Part shown: positions 24,229 to 33,514 of the stretch, one piece after another
How the letters are laid out: every line of letters starts with the position of its first letter
How positions within the stretch are numbered: position 1 is the first letter of the stretch
Source: Caballeronia sp. dw_276
GTDB lineage: Bacteria; Pseudomonadota; Gammaproteobacteria; Burkholderiales; Burkholderiaceae
DNA length: 64,000 nt
Assembly: GCF_018449635.1 (NCBI RefSeq)
Contig: NZ_JAAVUV010000003.1
Span: forward strand, 372,001 to 436,000
Direction: 5' to 3'
Notes under the pieces: generated by a model
Told to the model about the DNA's origin: nothing
The model's input: only the letters and a program-made list of their open reading frames with translations
Database searches by the model: none
Position numbers and translations under genes: made by a program

Positions 24229-24822
24229 ATGTTGAAGCAGTCCCGATTCCTCGCCATTACCGCGGCGGCGCTTGCGCTGTCCATTGGTACAGCCAACGTC
24301 GCGAGCGCCGCCACGCCGGATGCGCCGCCCCCGGGCGGCCCAGGCATGATGATGGCCGAAGGTGGTCCCGGAGGCCCCGGCGGTCATCGCGGGCATGGCA
24401 TGGAAATGCGCATGAAGAAGGAACTGGACAAGCTGCACGGCCAGTTGAATCTCAACGCGGATCAGGAAAAGCTGTGGCAATCCGCGTTGCAAACCATGAA
24501 ACAGAACCATGAAGCAATGCGCGCAAGCCATCAGCAAATGCGCTCGCAAATGGAATCCATGAAGAACCAGCCCATCCTGGATCTGAACGCCATGTATGCG
24601 GCGCATCAGAAGATCGAAGCGCAGAACGCCCAGTTGCGTGACCAGACCAGCGCCGCGTGGCTGAACTTCTATAACGCGCTGAATGACCAGCAAAAGACCA
24701 CGGTCAGTTCGGCATTGAAAGCGCGTTTCGCGAAGATGCACGAGCGCCAGGAAAAGATGCATCAGCGCTGGGAGCAGCACCGTGGCGCGCCGGCGGCGGG
24801 AGCATCGGCGGTACAACCTTGA
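24229..24822 (+). CDS. Spy/CpxP-like periplasmic protein
   Basis: 197 aa: signal peptide (1-27, ending ASA), a Gly/Pro/Met/His-rich segment (about 30-62, possibly metal-binding), then an all-helical Met/Gln-rich domain with LNLNADQEKLWQ in the place of the family's LTxxQ motif. Spy and CpxP are ATP-independent periplasmic chaperones and feedback inhibitors in envelope stress; E. coli cpxP is divergent from cpxRA just as here. AAGGAG precedes the ATG at 24229. The upstream in-frame extension is rejected because it precedes the signal peptide. Confidence 0.85.
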   Translation: MLKQSRFLAITAAALALSIGTANVASAATPDAPPPGGPGMMMAEGGPGGPGGHRGHGMEMRMKKELDKLHGQLNLNADQEKLWQSALQTMKQNHEAMRASHQQMRSQMESMKNQPILDLNAMYAAHQKIEAQNAQLRDQTSAAWLNFYNALNDQQKTTVSSALKARFAKMHERQEKMHQRWEQHRGAPAAGASAVQP

Positions 24823-24853
24823 TGCTTTGATTAATTGAGTCACCCTGCGCAAT

Positions 24854-24888
24854 AAAAAGGCCGTGGACTTTTGGTCCACGGCCTTTTC
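24854..24888. terminator. bidirectional terminator between Spy-like and pirin genes
   Basis: A 14-bp perfect stem (24855-24868 with 24874-24887) around a TTTTG loop, with A-rich and T-rich flanks. It serves the two convergent genes. Confidence 0.9.
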
Positions 24889-24926
24889 TTCAGCTACGAC
24901 TCGCTAAATAGCGCGTGTGATCAGCC

Positions 24927-25625
24927 TCAAGCCAGATCGAACAGGAGGACTTCAGCGCCGGTTCCCCGGTCAAGCGTCACCTTCGATACATCCTCGATCT
25001 TCGCGGCATCGCCGGCAGAAAGCGCTTCGCCATTCACCGAAATCGCGCCCCGCGCCACGTGCACGTAGACGCGCCGCCCGGCGGGCACGTCGAACTCGGC
25101 GCGCTCGTCACCATCGAAGAGACCGGCGTAAAGCTCCGCGTCGGCGCCCAGCTTCACCGCGCCGTCCCGCCCTTGCGGCGATGCAATCACCCGCAGGCGG
25201 CCACGCTTTTCAGCGTCGTCGAAATGCTTTTCTTCGTAGCCGGGCGCGTCGCCCGCAGCGTCCGGAATGATCCAGATTTGCAGGAAATGCGCGGGTTCGG
25301 TGGCTGAACCATTGAATTCGCTATGCCGAACGCCGGTGCCGGCGCTCATACGCTGAACATCGCCGGGGTGGATGGTCGAGCCATTGCCCATGCTGTCCTT
25401 GTGCGCAAGGCCGCCTTCGAGCACGTAGCTGATGATCTCCATATCCCGATGTCCGTGCGTGCCGAACCCTTGGCCGGCGGCGACGCGATCTTCGTTGATC
25501 ACCCTCAGCGCGCCGAAATGCACGTGCTTAGGATCGTCATAGCCTGCAAAAGAAAAACTGTGATACGAGTCCAGCCACCCGTGGTTGGCGTGGCCACGTT
25601 CGTTTGCGCGTCGAATTTCAAACAT
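24927..25625 (-). CDS. pirin family bicupin, YhhW type
   Basis: 232 aa. The N-terminal cupin has the metal-site pattern GFGTHGHRDMEIISYVLEG and the preceding KANERGH-like start (RRANERGHANHGWLDSYHS). The second cupin ends VLLFDLA. Close to E. coli YhhW in order and length, which has quercetin 2,3-dioxygenase activity in vitro; the physiological role is unclear and cytosolic. The start at 25625 has GGGAG 6 nt upstream; an in-frame extension to 26012 has no support. Confidence 0.9.
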   Translation of the reverse strand: MFEIRRANERGHANHGWLDSYHSFSFAGYDDPKHVHFGALRVINEDRVAAGQGFGTHGHRDMEIISYVLEGGLAHKDSMGNGSTIHPGDVQRMSAGTGVRHSEFNGSATEPAHFLQIWIIPDAAGDAPGYEEKHFDDAEKRGRLRVIASPQGRDGAVKLGADAELYAGLFDGDERAEFDVPAGRRVYVHVARGAISVNGEALSAGDAAKIEDVSKVTLDRGTGAEVLLFDLA

Positions 25626-26204
25626 TTCGAACTCCCGGTGATGTTGCGATGGAGAGAATGTAAGGGCGCACACGCTTCGGAACAACTGGCCGCGAAGGCA
25701 CCACACCTTCCTGAAAATGCGTGTAATCGATATGGCGCGGGGGTCGGGGTGAGGCCGGCAAGCCGCGCGGGTACTGGTGGCCATAAGAGCTTCGGGTAGA
25801 ATACCGGCCTTTTCCGGGCCGGATGGCGCCGGACCGCCGGTTGAACAGTAGTAAAGAGGCAGCAAAAGCGGCTCAGGCCAATCACTCGCGTTCAGGGACG
25901 AGGCGCTTTTTATCTTTTCAATCGTCTTTCGGGCCCTGCGCACCAATTTTGGACATCTAGAATAGGCACCGCCCAGGGCTTGCAGCGGCATGCGTTCAAG
26001 CATGCCAGCCACGGGCTGGAGCGGGACGAAGACGTAAAAAGAGGCGCAAGGAACTGGAACACCCGGGCGAGCCGGTGAAAGGGATCAGGCGAGCGGTCGA
26101 ACGGAAGTTTCAGGGAAAAAAGCGCGGCTGAACAGGCAACAGCGCAGTTGGAAGGGCAAAAGGCGCAAGCCCTCGCCCCACGCGCACGTCATCAAGGAAT
26201 CACC
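25626..26204. other. long leader/intergenic region upstream of the amino-acid ABC operon
   Basis: About 580 bp with no credible gene. It contains two tight hairpins that share two bases and so exclude each other: GGCATGC/GCATGCC (25987-26006) and CCAGCC/GGCTGG (26005-26019). The stretch from there to the first gene is purine-rich. This could be a regulatory mRNA leader, but I recognise no known riboswitch class in it. Notably there is no binding-protein gene here, where one would be expected. Confidence 0.5.
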
Positions 26205-26894
26205 ATGTTTCTGCAAGGCTACGGGCCGCTCATCCTCTCGGGCACATGGCAAACCGTCAAGCTGGCGGTTTTGTCGCTGGTGTTCGCATTCGTGATCGGC
26301 CTGATCGGGGCGGCGGCGAAGTTGTCGAGAAACCGCATTTCATCTGGCGTCGGCACGGTCTACACCACGCTCGTTCGCGGCGTTCCGGACCTCGTGCTCA
26401 TGCTGCTGCTCTTCTACAGCATCCAGATCTGGCTGAACCACCTGACCGACCTGCTCGGCTGGGATCAGATCGATATCGATCCGTTCGTGGCCGGCGTGAT
26501 CGTGCTCGGGTTCATCTACGGCGCGTATTTCACCGAGACTTTCCGTGGCGCATTCCTCTCGGTGCCGCGCGGCCAGCTCGAAGCGGGCGCGGCCTACGGC
26601 ATGACACCGTGGCAGACCTTCTCGCGGATCATGTTCCCGCAGATGATGCGCTTCGCGCTCCCCGGCATTGGCAACAACTGGCAGGTGATGGTGAAGGCGA
26701 CGGCGCTGGTATCGATCATCGGGCTCGCCGATGTCGTCAAGGCCGCGCAGGACGCCGGCAAGGGCACGTTGCGGTTCTTCTTTTTCACGCTGCTCGCGGG
26801 CGCTGTTTATCTCGTGATCACGACGCTGTCGAATCTCGTGCTGATGTGGCTGGAAAAGCGTTATTCCTCCGGCGTGCGCAAGGCCGATTTGTAG
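26205..26894 (+). CDS. polar amino-acid ABC transporter permease (HisQ type)
   Basis: 229 aa with five transmembrane helices and the polar-amino-acid permease loop GQLEAGAAYGMTPWQTF (EAA motif). One half of the membrane channel of a histidine/lysine/arginine/ornithine-type importer. The start at 26205 has AAGGA 5 nt upstream. First gene of a three-gene operon (permease, permease, ATPase). Confidence 0.92.
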   Translation: MFLQGYGPLILSGTWQTVKLAVLSLVFAFVIGLIGAAAKLSRNRISSGVGTVYTTLVRGVPDLVLMLLLFYSIQIWLNHLTDLLGWDQIDIDPFVAGVIVLGFIYGAYFTETFRGAFLSVPRGQLEAGAAYGMTPWQTFSRIMFPQMMRFALPGIGNNWQVMVKATALVSIIGLADVVKAAQDAGKGTLRFFFFTLLAGAVYLVITTLSNLVLMWLEKRYSSGVRKADL

Positions 26895-26954
26895 GCCTTC
26901 AGCACCAATCAGGCTCCCTAAAAAAGACACCAGCACATCCACGCGGCGGAATCC

Positions 26955-27668
26955 ATGCTCGAAATCATCCAGGAATACTGGCGCAATTATCTTTTCACCG
27001 ACGGCTATCGCATCACCGGTCTCGCCATCACGATGTGGCTGCTGGTCGTATCGATCGTGCTCGGCTTCTGTCTTTCCATTCCGCTGGCGGTCGCGCGGGT
27101 ATCGAAGAACAAGTTGCTCTCGCGCAGCGTCTGGGTCTACACATATGTGTTCCGCGGCACGCCGCTCTATGTGCAGCTTCTGCTTTGCTACACAGGCCTC
27201 TACAGCTTGCAAGTGGTCCGCGATCACGTCCTGCTCAACGAATTTTTCCGTAACGGCATGAACTGCACGTTGCTCGCATTCACGCTGAACACCTGCGCGT
27301 ACACCACGGAAATCTTCGCCGGCGCGATTCGCGCCACGCCATACGGTGAAATCGAGGCCGCGCGGGCTTATGGCATGTCGTCGTTCACGCTGTATCGGCG
27401 GGTAATCTTGCCGTCGGCGTTGCGCCGGGCCCTGCCCTATTACAGCAACGAAGTGATCCTGATGCTGCACGCGACTACCGTCGCATTCACGGCGACCGTG
27501 CCGGACATCCTGAAGATCGCCCGCGATGTGAACTCGGCCACGTATCAATCGTTTCAGGCGTTCGGCATCGCCGGGCTGCTTTATCTGTGCATTTCGTTCG
27601 CGCTCGTATGGATGTTCCGGCGCGCGGAACATCGCTGGCTCGCCTACTTGCGGCCGCAAGGTAAATAA
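26955..27668 (+). CDS. polar amino-acid ABC transporter permease (HisM type)
   Basis: 237 aa, five transmembrane helices, with the EAA loop GEIEAARAYGMSSFTLYRR. Its N-terminus EYWRNYLFTDGYRITGLAIT is close to HisM of the histidine/arginine transporter. It pairs with the HisQ-type subunit encoded 60 nt upstream to form the heteromeric channel. Confidence 0.93.
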   Translation: MLEIIQEYWRNYLFTDGYRITGLAITMWLLVVSIVLGFCLSIPLAVARVSKNKLLSRSVWVYTYVFRGTPLYVQLLLCYTGLYSLQVVRDHVLLNEFFRNGMNCTLLAFTLNTCAYTTEIFAGAIRATPYGEIEAARAYGMSSFTLYRRVILPSALRRALPYYSNEVILMLHATTVAFTATVPDILKIARDVNSATYQSFQAFGIAGLLYLCISFALVWMFRRAEHRWLAYLRPQGK

Positions 27669-27680
27669 GCCCCAAGGACC

Positions 27681-28469
27681 ATGCAGACAATGAATTCTCC
27701 GGCAACCAAGCTTTTCGTCGATGGCCTTCACAAGCGGTACGGCGACCACGAAGTCCTCAAGGGCGTGTCGCTGCGCGCGAAAGCAGGCGATGTCATCAGC
27801 GTCATCGGCTCGTCAGGGTCGGGTAAGAGCACGATGCTTCGCTGCATCAATTTTCTCGAACAGCCAAACCAGGGCCGGATATTTGTCGATGGCGAGGAAA
27901 TCCGCACGCTCAAGGACAAATTCGGCGCGCTGAAAGTGGCCGAACCGAAGCAGTTGCAGCGCATGCGCACGCGGCTTTCCATGGTGTTCCAGCACTTCAA
28001 CTTGTGGTCGCACCTGAGCGTGCTCGAAAACGTGATGGAAGCGCCAGTGAAGGTGCTGGGGTTGTCGAAGCAGGAGGCCCAGGACCGCGCCCGCAAGTAT
28101 CTCGAGAAGGTCGGACTCGCGCCGCGGCTGGAAAAGCAGTATCCGTCGCATCTTTCGGGCGGCCAGCAGCAGCGGGTCGCAATTGCACGGGCGCTCGCCA
28201 TGCACCCCGACGTCATGCTCTTCGATGAACCCACGTCCGCGCTCGACCCCGAACTCGTGGGCGAGGTTCTGAAGGTGATGCAGACGCTAGCCGAAGAAGG
28301 CCGCACGATGATCGTGGTGACGCACGAAATGGCGTTCGCGCGCAACGTCTCGAACCATGTTGTGTTCCTGCATCAGGGGCTGATTGAAGAGGAAGGTCAT
28401 CCCGACGAGGTTTTTGGCAATACGCGCAGCGAACGGCTGAGGCAGTTCTTGTCGGGAAGCCTGAAGTAA
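27681..28469 (+). CDS. polar amino-acid ABC transporter ATPase (HisP type)
   Basis: 262 aa. Walker [10 protein letters not shown], signature [12 protein letters not shown] and Walker [15 protein letters not shown] are intact. The extra segment between Walker A and the Q-loop ([13 protein letters not shown] and after) is typical of HisP. ATG at 27681 lies only 2 nt after AAGGA, so the in-frame ATG at 27690 may be the true start. The operon has no periplasmic binding protein; one must be encoded elsewhere. A strong terminator follows. Confidence 0.93.
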   Translation: MQTMNSPATKLFVDGLHKRYGDHEVLKGVSLRAKAGDVISVIGSSGSGKSTMLRCINFLEQPNQGRIFVDGEEIRTLKDKFGALKVAEPKQLQRMRTRLSMVFQHFNLWSHLSVLENVMEAPVKVLGLSKQEAQDRARKYLEKVGLAPRLEKQYPSHLSGGQQQRVAIARALAMHPDVMLFDEPTSALDPELVGEVLKVMQTLAEEGRTMIVVTHEMAFARNVSNHVVFLHQGLIEEEGHPDEVFGNTRSERLRQFLSGSLK

Positions 28470-28504
28470 AACTACAGAGACGCAGCTGTTCGTCCTGTAT
28501 CAAT

Positions 28505-28533
28505 AAAAAAAGCGCCCCAACGGGCGCTTTTTT
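28505..28533. terminator. terminator of the amino-acid ABC operon
   Basis: AGCGCCC (28511-28517) and GGGCGCT (28522-28528) around a CAAC loop, with seven A before and six T after. Confidence 0.9.
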
Positions 28534-29011
28534 AGTCTGCATCTCTAAACACGCCCGGCTCGCTTATCGGTTTTTGCTTTAGCGGCAGACGCAACGTCCG
28601 TCAATAGATGCAATCCATAGCGTTAGGTGTCGAAATGCGGGTCAGCCTTATTCCATAAGGATTTAGCCCGGAAATCGATTATTTTTGCCGGTGTCGCAAC
28701 ACACCAACCATTGCATTTTTGAGACAGAAGATTGGGAGACGATAAATTTTTTTGGCGGCACAAAGGTAATTTGCTAAATTAGTAATCAAAGTACGGAAAC
28801 GAAGTTCATTAAAAGTAGTTTTACTTCAAAAAGAACTGAGGAGACACCGATCCGCTGGGTCGGTTGTGACGTGGGCGGTCTCTTTGCCTGGTTCACGGAT
28901 ACACCGCCCCTTGCGTGTCATCCCTCTAAATAGTTTCCGGTTCGGTGCGCTGGCACCGGGCCACTACCGCCGCACTTGGGCTTCTATTTTTTGACAGGGT
29001 TGGAGGAGATG
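28534..29011. other. porin upstream region
   Basis: About 480 bp without a gene. The part from about 28735 to 28840 is much more AT-rich than its surroundings, and ends in a nested inverted repeat (AGTTC...GAACT outside AAGTA...TACTT, about 28804-28838). This is consistent with a strong promoter and a structured 5' leader, the usual setting for regulation of an abundant porin. Exact -35/-10 elements were not resolved. Confidence 0.5.
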
Positions 29012-30163
29012 ATGAAGAAAGCTTTGCTCGCGGCTTCGCTGCTGACGGTCGGCGTTGCGGCACACGCTCAAAGTAGCGTGACGCTCTACGGGCGTCTTGA
29101 CGCCGGTTTGGAATACATGACGGGCGTGCCGACGGGCTCGAATGCTGCCGGCGCTGCCAACAGCAGCGGCCACCGTTTCCGCGCAGAAAGCGGCGACTGG
29201 GGTACCAGCCTGTGGGGCATGAAGGGCGTCGAAGACCTGGGTGGCGGCAACAAGGCCGTGTTCCAGTTGGAAGGCAGCTTCAATACCATGACCGGTCAAG
29301 GCCCGGGCAACAACGGCATCTTCAATCGTTGGGCGACGGTGGGTATCGCCAACGACCAGTTCGGTACCTTCTTGCTGGGTCGCGAACTGTTCATCTCCAA
29401 CGGCGTGTGGGACTTCGATCCGTTCGGTCAGTCGAACTGGTCGTCGGCTTCGCTGGTGCGTGGCCGCAACTGGCCGCAATCGAGCAACAACATTTCGTAC
29501 CAGTCGCCGAAGGTCGCGGGTTTTGACTTCTACGGTCAATACGCGCTGTCGAATGCGACGAACTGGAACGGTAACGGCACGACGCCGCAAGGCCGTGAAG
29601 CTGGCGCACAGGTCACCTACACGACGTCCCTGTTCCAGATCCGCGGTTTGTACGATGAAATCCGCAACGCGAACAATGGTGGCCTGTACGGTATCAATCC
29701 GGGCGACATCAATGCGGGCAACGTTTCGGGCGGCGTGTTTGCGGCATCGCGCGAATACACGGCTGCTGTGAACGTGTTCCTGGGTCAGTTCAAGATCCAG
29801 GGCGCTTACCAGGCTATCCGTACCTCGGGCGCAACGAACGTTCTGCCGGGCCAACCGACGTCGCTCGATCACGAATGGGGCGGCATTACGTGGCAAGCAA
29901 CGCCTGCAGCTGCGATCATTGCGGCCGCTTATCACGTGAACGGTAACAACGGTTCAGGCAATGCGACGATCTACACGGTCGGCGGCTCGTACAACCTGTC
30001 GAAGCGCACGCTGCTTGATATTCAAGTTGCAACGGCTCAGAACAGCAAGGGTGCTAACTACGGCCTGAATGCGAACAATGCAGGTACGGCGGTCAGCACT
30101 GACAACCCGCTGCCGGGTCACAGCCAAACCGGCGTTTATGCCGGTATCCAGCACTCGTTCTAA
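29012..30163 (+). CDS. general outer-membrane porin (OmpC-like, Gram-negative porin family)
   Basis: 383 aa. Signal peptide MKKALLAASLLTVGVAAHAQ (1-20), then SSVTLYGRLDAGLEYMTG, the hallmark first strand of Burkholderia trimeric porins, and a C-terminal Phe (GIQHSF) for the Bam complex. It should be a 16-stranded barrel for small hydrophilic solutes. Two ATGs are adjacent at 29009 and 29012; the second is better spaced from GGAGG. Codon usage looks highly adapted, as expected of an abundant protein. Confidence 0.95.
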   Translation: MKKALLAASLLTVGVAAHAQSSVTLYGRLDAGLEYMTGVPTGSNAAGAANSSGHRFRAESGDWGTSLWGMKGVEDLGGGNKAVFQLEGSFNTMTGQGPGNNGIFNRWATVGIANDQFGTFLLGRELFISNGVWDFDPFGQSNWSSASLVRGRNWPQSSNNISYQSPKVAGFDFYGQYALSNATNWNGNGTTPQGREAGAQVTYTTSLFQIRGLYDEIRNANNGGLYGINPGDINAGNVSGGVFAASREYTAAVNVFLGQFKIQGAYQAIRTSGATNVLPGQPTSLDHEWGGITWQATPAAAIIAAAYHVNGNNGSGNATIYTVGGSYNLSKRTLLDIQVATAQNSKGANYGLNANNAGTAVSTDNPLPGHSQTGVYAGIQHSF

Positions 30164-30269
30164 TTTGATTTAGAGCGGTTGGCCGGAGCATAACGACAGA
30201 GAGAGTTTGTTTAAAGCATAGGTTTTTATAGCTTTAATTGGTTTTCACGCTGCTGCGAGAGGCGCGTAT

Positions 30270-30305
30270 CGGTGCGGTGTTCGAAAGGGCATCGCACCGT
30301 TTTTT
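30270..30305 (+). terminator. porin terminator
   Basis: CGGTGCG (30270-30276) with CGCACCG (30293-30299), extended by further pairs inside, followed by six T. About 105 nt after the porin stop. Confidence 0.8.
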
Positions 30306-30329
30306 ATTGTTGGCACCGGTGGACGGTTT

Positions 30330-30620
30330 TTCCTGCTTTTTGGGTCTTCGCGCGTTCTTTGCTATCTGATTTTTTAAGCACTATTAGCCACTGTGCGTGG
30401 CGGCACTTCATTTCTTTGTCCAACGGCGACAAAGAAACGAAGCAAAGAAAACGCCTTTCCACAATCGGCTCATAAGTGTCCAAAGCGTGCAGTTCCAACT
30501 GCTTGGTACCCCAAAAGCACGCTCGGCGAATAACCACGTCCCGTTGAAACCCTCCCCCTCCGTCAACAGATACCCACACGCTTCGCCACCAGTGTCTGTG
30601 GCAGTCAATTTAGACCTGCG
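30330..30620. repeat. probable dispersed intergenic repeat
   Basis: This block contains a perfect 10-bp inverted repeat TTTCTTTGTC/GACAAAGAAA (30411-30420, 30428-30437) followed by GAAGCAAAGAAAACGCC. I recall near-identical stretches, with spurious peptides such as RNEAKKTPF and CFVSLSPLDKEMK, between genes in other Burkholderiaceae genomes. Frames on both strands are therefore treated as repeat-derived and not as genes. No transposase or target duplication is seen. Confidence 0.5.
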
Positions 30621-30659
30621 CTAATAGCTCACGCCGCGCTAACGGCTCTCCCCAAACGA

Positions 30660-30697
30660 AAAATGCCGCCGATGCGAATTCGCATCGGCGGCATTTT
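30660..30697. terminator. terminator of the glk operon (perfect 38-bp palindrome)
   Basis: A 19-bp perfect inverted repeat centred on GAATTC, with AAAA and TTTT ends. It lies 18 nt after the stop codon of the glucokinase-regulator gene on the minus strand. Confidence 0.85.
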
Positions 30698-30714
30698 GCT
30701 TTTACTTCTGCGCT

Positions 30715-32643
30715 TTAGTCGCGGGCTATGCCCGCCGCGCCGTGGCTCAGCCAGTCCAGCACCGCACCCGTGTCGTCATCGCCCGCTTCACGCACTTTCG
30801 TCATCGCTTCACTCACGTCCGCGCTCGCGTTTGGTACCGCCCTGCGGATCGCTACGCCCACCGCCAGGATGTCGATCATCACGAGATGCAAAATGCGCGA
30901 GATCATCGACATCTGCGACTCACGGATCTCAATGTGATCCGTCTCCAACGCAACCGTCGCACGCTTCGCCAACGGCGTATTGCTCGACGTAATGGCCACC
31001 ACGGTCGCGCCCTGCTGCATCGCGATTTCAAGCACGCGCAACAACTCCGGCGCGCGGCCCGACTTGGATACCGCCACGATCACATCGCCCTTGCCCAGCA
31101 ACGCCGCCGACGCCGCCTGCATGTACAAGTCGCCATAAGCAATCGTCGGGATACCGAAACGGAAGAACTTGTAGTGTGCGTCCTGCGCCACGATGTTCGA
31201 ATTGCCCAGGCCATAGAACTCGATCCGGCGCGCACCGTTCAAAATGTCGATGGCGCGTTCCACATGATCAAAATTCAAATGCTCACGCAACTGAAGAATC
31301 GCCGAGACGGTGTTGTCGAGAACCTTTGCGCCGAAATCCGTGGCGGTATCGCCGAGATGCACCTGGCTATGGCTCACCGGAATCGTGCCGGTCAGACCGG
31401 TCGCGAGCTTCAGCTTGAAATCCGATAAACCCTGGCACCCGAGCGACCGGCAAAAGCGGATCACGGTCGGCTGGCTGACGTCGGCTTTGCGCGCAATATC
31501 GATGATCGGGTCATTGATGATCGAACGCGGATGGTTCAACGCAAGGTCGGCGACGCGCCGCTCGGCGGGCGTCAGCGCATCGCGCATCTGGCGAATGCGC
31601 TCGAACACCGCGGACGAGCCGCCGTTCGCGCGGTTCGACAACTGCTCCGACAATATCGCCGATACCCCCAGGAACGCCGGATACTCCGCGGTAATGATGA
31701 ACGTCGGCACGCTCGACAAATACTGCTGGAAGCGCCCCTTGGCCTCGAAGCGCTCGCGAAACGGCGACTTCGTAAAGAGCTCGCCGAGCTTGAGCACCAC
31801 GCCGCCGCCAATGAAGATGCCGCCCAGCGCGCCCAGCGTCACCGCAATATTCCCGGCGAACGTGCCGAGAATGCCGCAGAAACAGTTGACGGCTTCGAGC
31901 GCGAGCGGCTCGCCATCGTGCGCGCGCTGCGTGATGCTCGCGGACTCCAGATCGTCGGACACCGCCACGCCGTCGCGTTCTGCCAGCGCCTGGTATATCA
32001 GCAACAGGCCGGGACCGGCCGAGACGCGCTCGAACGAAACATGCGGGAACTTCCGGCGCGCAAAACGCAGGACGATGTCCTCGGTTTCATTCGATGGCGC
32101 AAAGCTGGCATGGCCGCCTTCGCTGCCAAGCGCAATCCAGCGGTCATCGGCGGGAATCAGGCCGGACACGCCCAGGCCCGTACCGGGTCCAAGCAAACCG
32201 ATCACGCTATTCTGCCGGCGCGATCCGCCGCCGACTTGCACGCGCTGGGCGTCGGTCAGACCCGGAAGCGCCATGGCCAGAGCGGTGAAATCGTTGACGA
32301 CGAGCAAGGTATCGAAACCCAGCGCGCGGCGCGTGGCTTCAATGGAAAAGCTCCAGTCGTGATTGGTCATCGAAACGTGATCGCCGTCCACCGGATTCGC
32401 GATCGCCACGGCCGCATGATTCACGCGGCTGACTTTCGTGTCCTTGAGGTACTGCTGCATCGCTTCGGCAATGCCCGGGTAATCGTTGCCCGGATACACG
32501 CGAATTTCACCGATAACCCCCGGCGCCGTTTCGAGCGCAAACCGCGCGTTGGTGCCGCCGATGTCAGCCAAAAGCCGGGGTCCATCAGCGTGCTGGCTTT
32601 GGGCCGCTATCGTTGCGGCCTTACTTTGCACACCAGTAGACAT
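30715..32643 (-). CDS. glk: bifunctional glucokinase / RpiR-family (HexR-like) regulator
   Basis: 642 aa fusion. The N-terminal glucokinase (about 20-335) has [12 protein letters not shown], the GPGTGLGV phosphate loop and EGGHASF. The C-terminal half (about 345-635) is an RpiR regulator: HTH with [19 protein letters not shown] and a SIS sugar-phosphate domain with [13 protein letters not shown] and [12 protein letters not shown]. The kinase makes glucose-6-phosphate; the SIS domain of HexR proteins senses KDPG. This fusion is known in Burkholderia. The start at 32643 has AAGGAG 9 nt upstream and overlaps the pgl end by 23 nt. A HexR box lies in the zwf promoter upstream. Confidence 0.95.
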   Translation of the reverse strand: MSTGVQSKAATIAAQSQHADGPRLLADIGGTNARFALETAPGVIGEIRVYPGNDYPGIAEAMQQYLKDTKVSRVNHAAVAIANPVDGDHVSMTNHDWSFSIEATRRALGFDTLLVVNDFTALAMALPGLTDAQRVQVGGGSRRQNSVIGLLGPGTGLGVSGLIPADDRWIALGSEGGHASFAPSNETEDIVLRFARRKFPHVSFERVSAGPGLLLIYQALAERDGVAVSDDLESASITQRAHDGEPLALEAVNCFCGILGTFAGNIAVTLGALGGIFIGGGVVLKLGELFTKSPFRERFEAKGRFQQYLSSVPTFIITAEYPAFLGVSAILSEQLSNRANGGSSAVFERIRQMRDALTPAERRVADLALNHPRSIINDPIIDIARKADVSQPTVIRFCRSLGCQGLSDFKLKLATGLTGTIPVSHSQVHLGDTATDFGAKVLDNTVSAILQLREHLNFDHVERAIDILNGARRIEFYGLGNSNIVAQDAHYKFFRFGIPTIAYGDLYMQAASAALLGKGDVIVAVSKSGRAPELLRVLEIAMQQGATVVAITSSNTPLAKRATVALETDHIEIRESQMSMISRILHLVMIDILAVGVAIRRAVPNASADVSEAMTKVREAGDDDTGAVLDWLSHGAAGIARD

Positions 32644-33352
32644 CGAGCCTGACTCCTTGTGCGTTTGCCAACGTGGAGATGGCGTTTTTTTGCGGTGCGG
32701 CGAGCGCGGCGTTCAGTACATCGAGCTTTTTCTGTCCGCTGATGAAGAGAAACAGTTGCTGCACGCCCTTGAGCGCGGACATGGATAGCGACACGCGCGC
32801 ATGCGGCGCGCTGCCCGGATGAACCGAGACGAACCGGTCCGACGTGCTGATCGCAAAATCCCACTCGGGGGCATCGACGAAAATCGATGCCGTGTGGCCG
32901 TCCTCACCCATGCCGAGCACGGCGACGTCGGGCACGCGGCGTTGTGCATCGGCGTTCAGGTCGGCGATGTGCGCATCCAGCCCACGCGACGTATCCACGA
33001 GCGGCAGGAAATACGCGCCGCTCGCTGCGTTCTGCAACAGCGTTTCGCGCACGAGGCGCGCGTTGCTGGCGTTGTCCGTTTCCGGCACCCAGCGATCATC
33101 GACGAGGGTTACATCGATATGCGCCCAGTCGAGCGCGTGCGTCGAAAGCGTTTTCAGGAACGGCTTCGGGCTCGTCCCGCCCGAAACGGCCAGCGTTGCG
33201 TGCTGGGTCTGGTTACCCGATGCACCCGACACAGCGCCATCCGCCGACGCGGCTCCGCGAGCCGCGAGCGTCGCGGCGAGCGCGTCGCCCACCGCTTCTG
33301 CCAAAGCGTCGGATTGGGCGCCTGGCTCATCAAAAGTATGAAGCTGGATCAC
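32621..33352 (-). CDS. pgl: 6-phosphogluconolactonase (DevB type)
   Basis: 243 aa. Motifs are [41 protein letters not shown] and [13 protein letters not shown], all typical of the DevB/Pgl family. It hydrolyses 6-phosphogluconolactone, the product of zwf. GTG at 33352 is the likely start: GGAGG lies 4 nt upstream, while the longer ATG frame has no site and adds an unrelated leader. It sits between zwf and glk in one operon. Confidence 0.92.
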   Translation of the reverse strand: MIQLHTFDEPGAQSDALAEAVGDALAATLAARGAASADGAVSGASGNQTQHATLAVSGGTSPKPFLKTLSTHALDWAHIDVTLVDDRWVPETDNASNARLVRETLLQNAASGAYFLPLVDTSRGLDAHIADLNADAQRRVPDVAVLGMGEDGHTASIFVDAPEWDFAISTSDRFVSVHPGSAPHARVSLSMSALKGVQQLFLFISGQKKLDVLNAALAAPQKNAISTLANAQGVRLDVYWCAK

Positions 33353-33514
33353 TGCTCCTCCATGCTGCCTTGTTTTGGTTTCATTTCGCCCGCCGTAGCC
33401 GCCCCCGAACCCTGGAAGCGCCACACGACGGGATTTGTCTCGGCTTTAATTGCAACATGTCTACAGCACAAACGTCCTGGAACACGTTCCCACCGACCCG
33501 TTGAACAAACGGGC

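Noticed and set aside
25860..26200. Glycine or lysine riboswitch upstream of the amino-acid ABC operon
   Set aside because: Neither conserved core is visible; only two simple overlapping hairpins are present.
30304..30624. Small genes on both strands in the porin-glk gap
   Set aside because: The frames lie in a probable dispersed repeat, have no good ribosome-binding sites, and their peptides look like repeat-derived artefacts.
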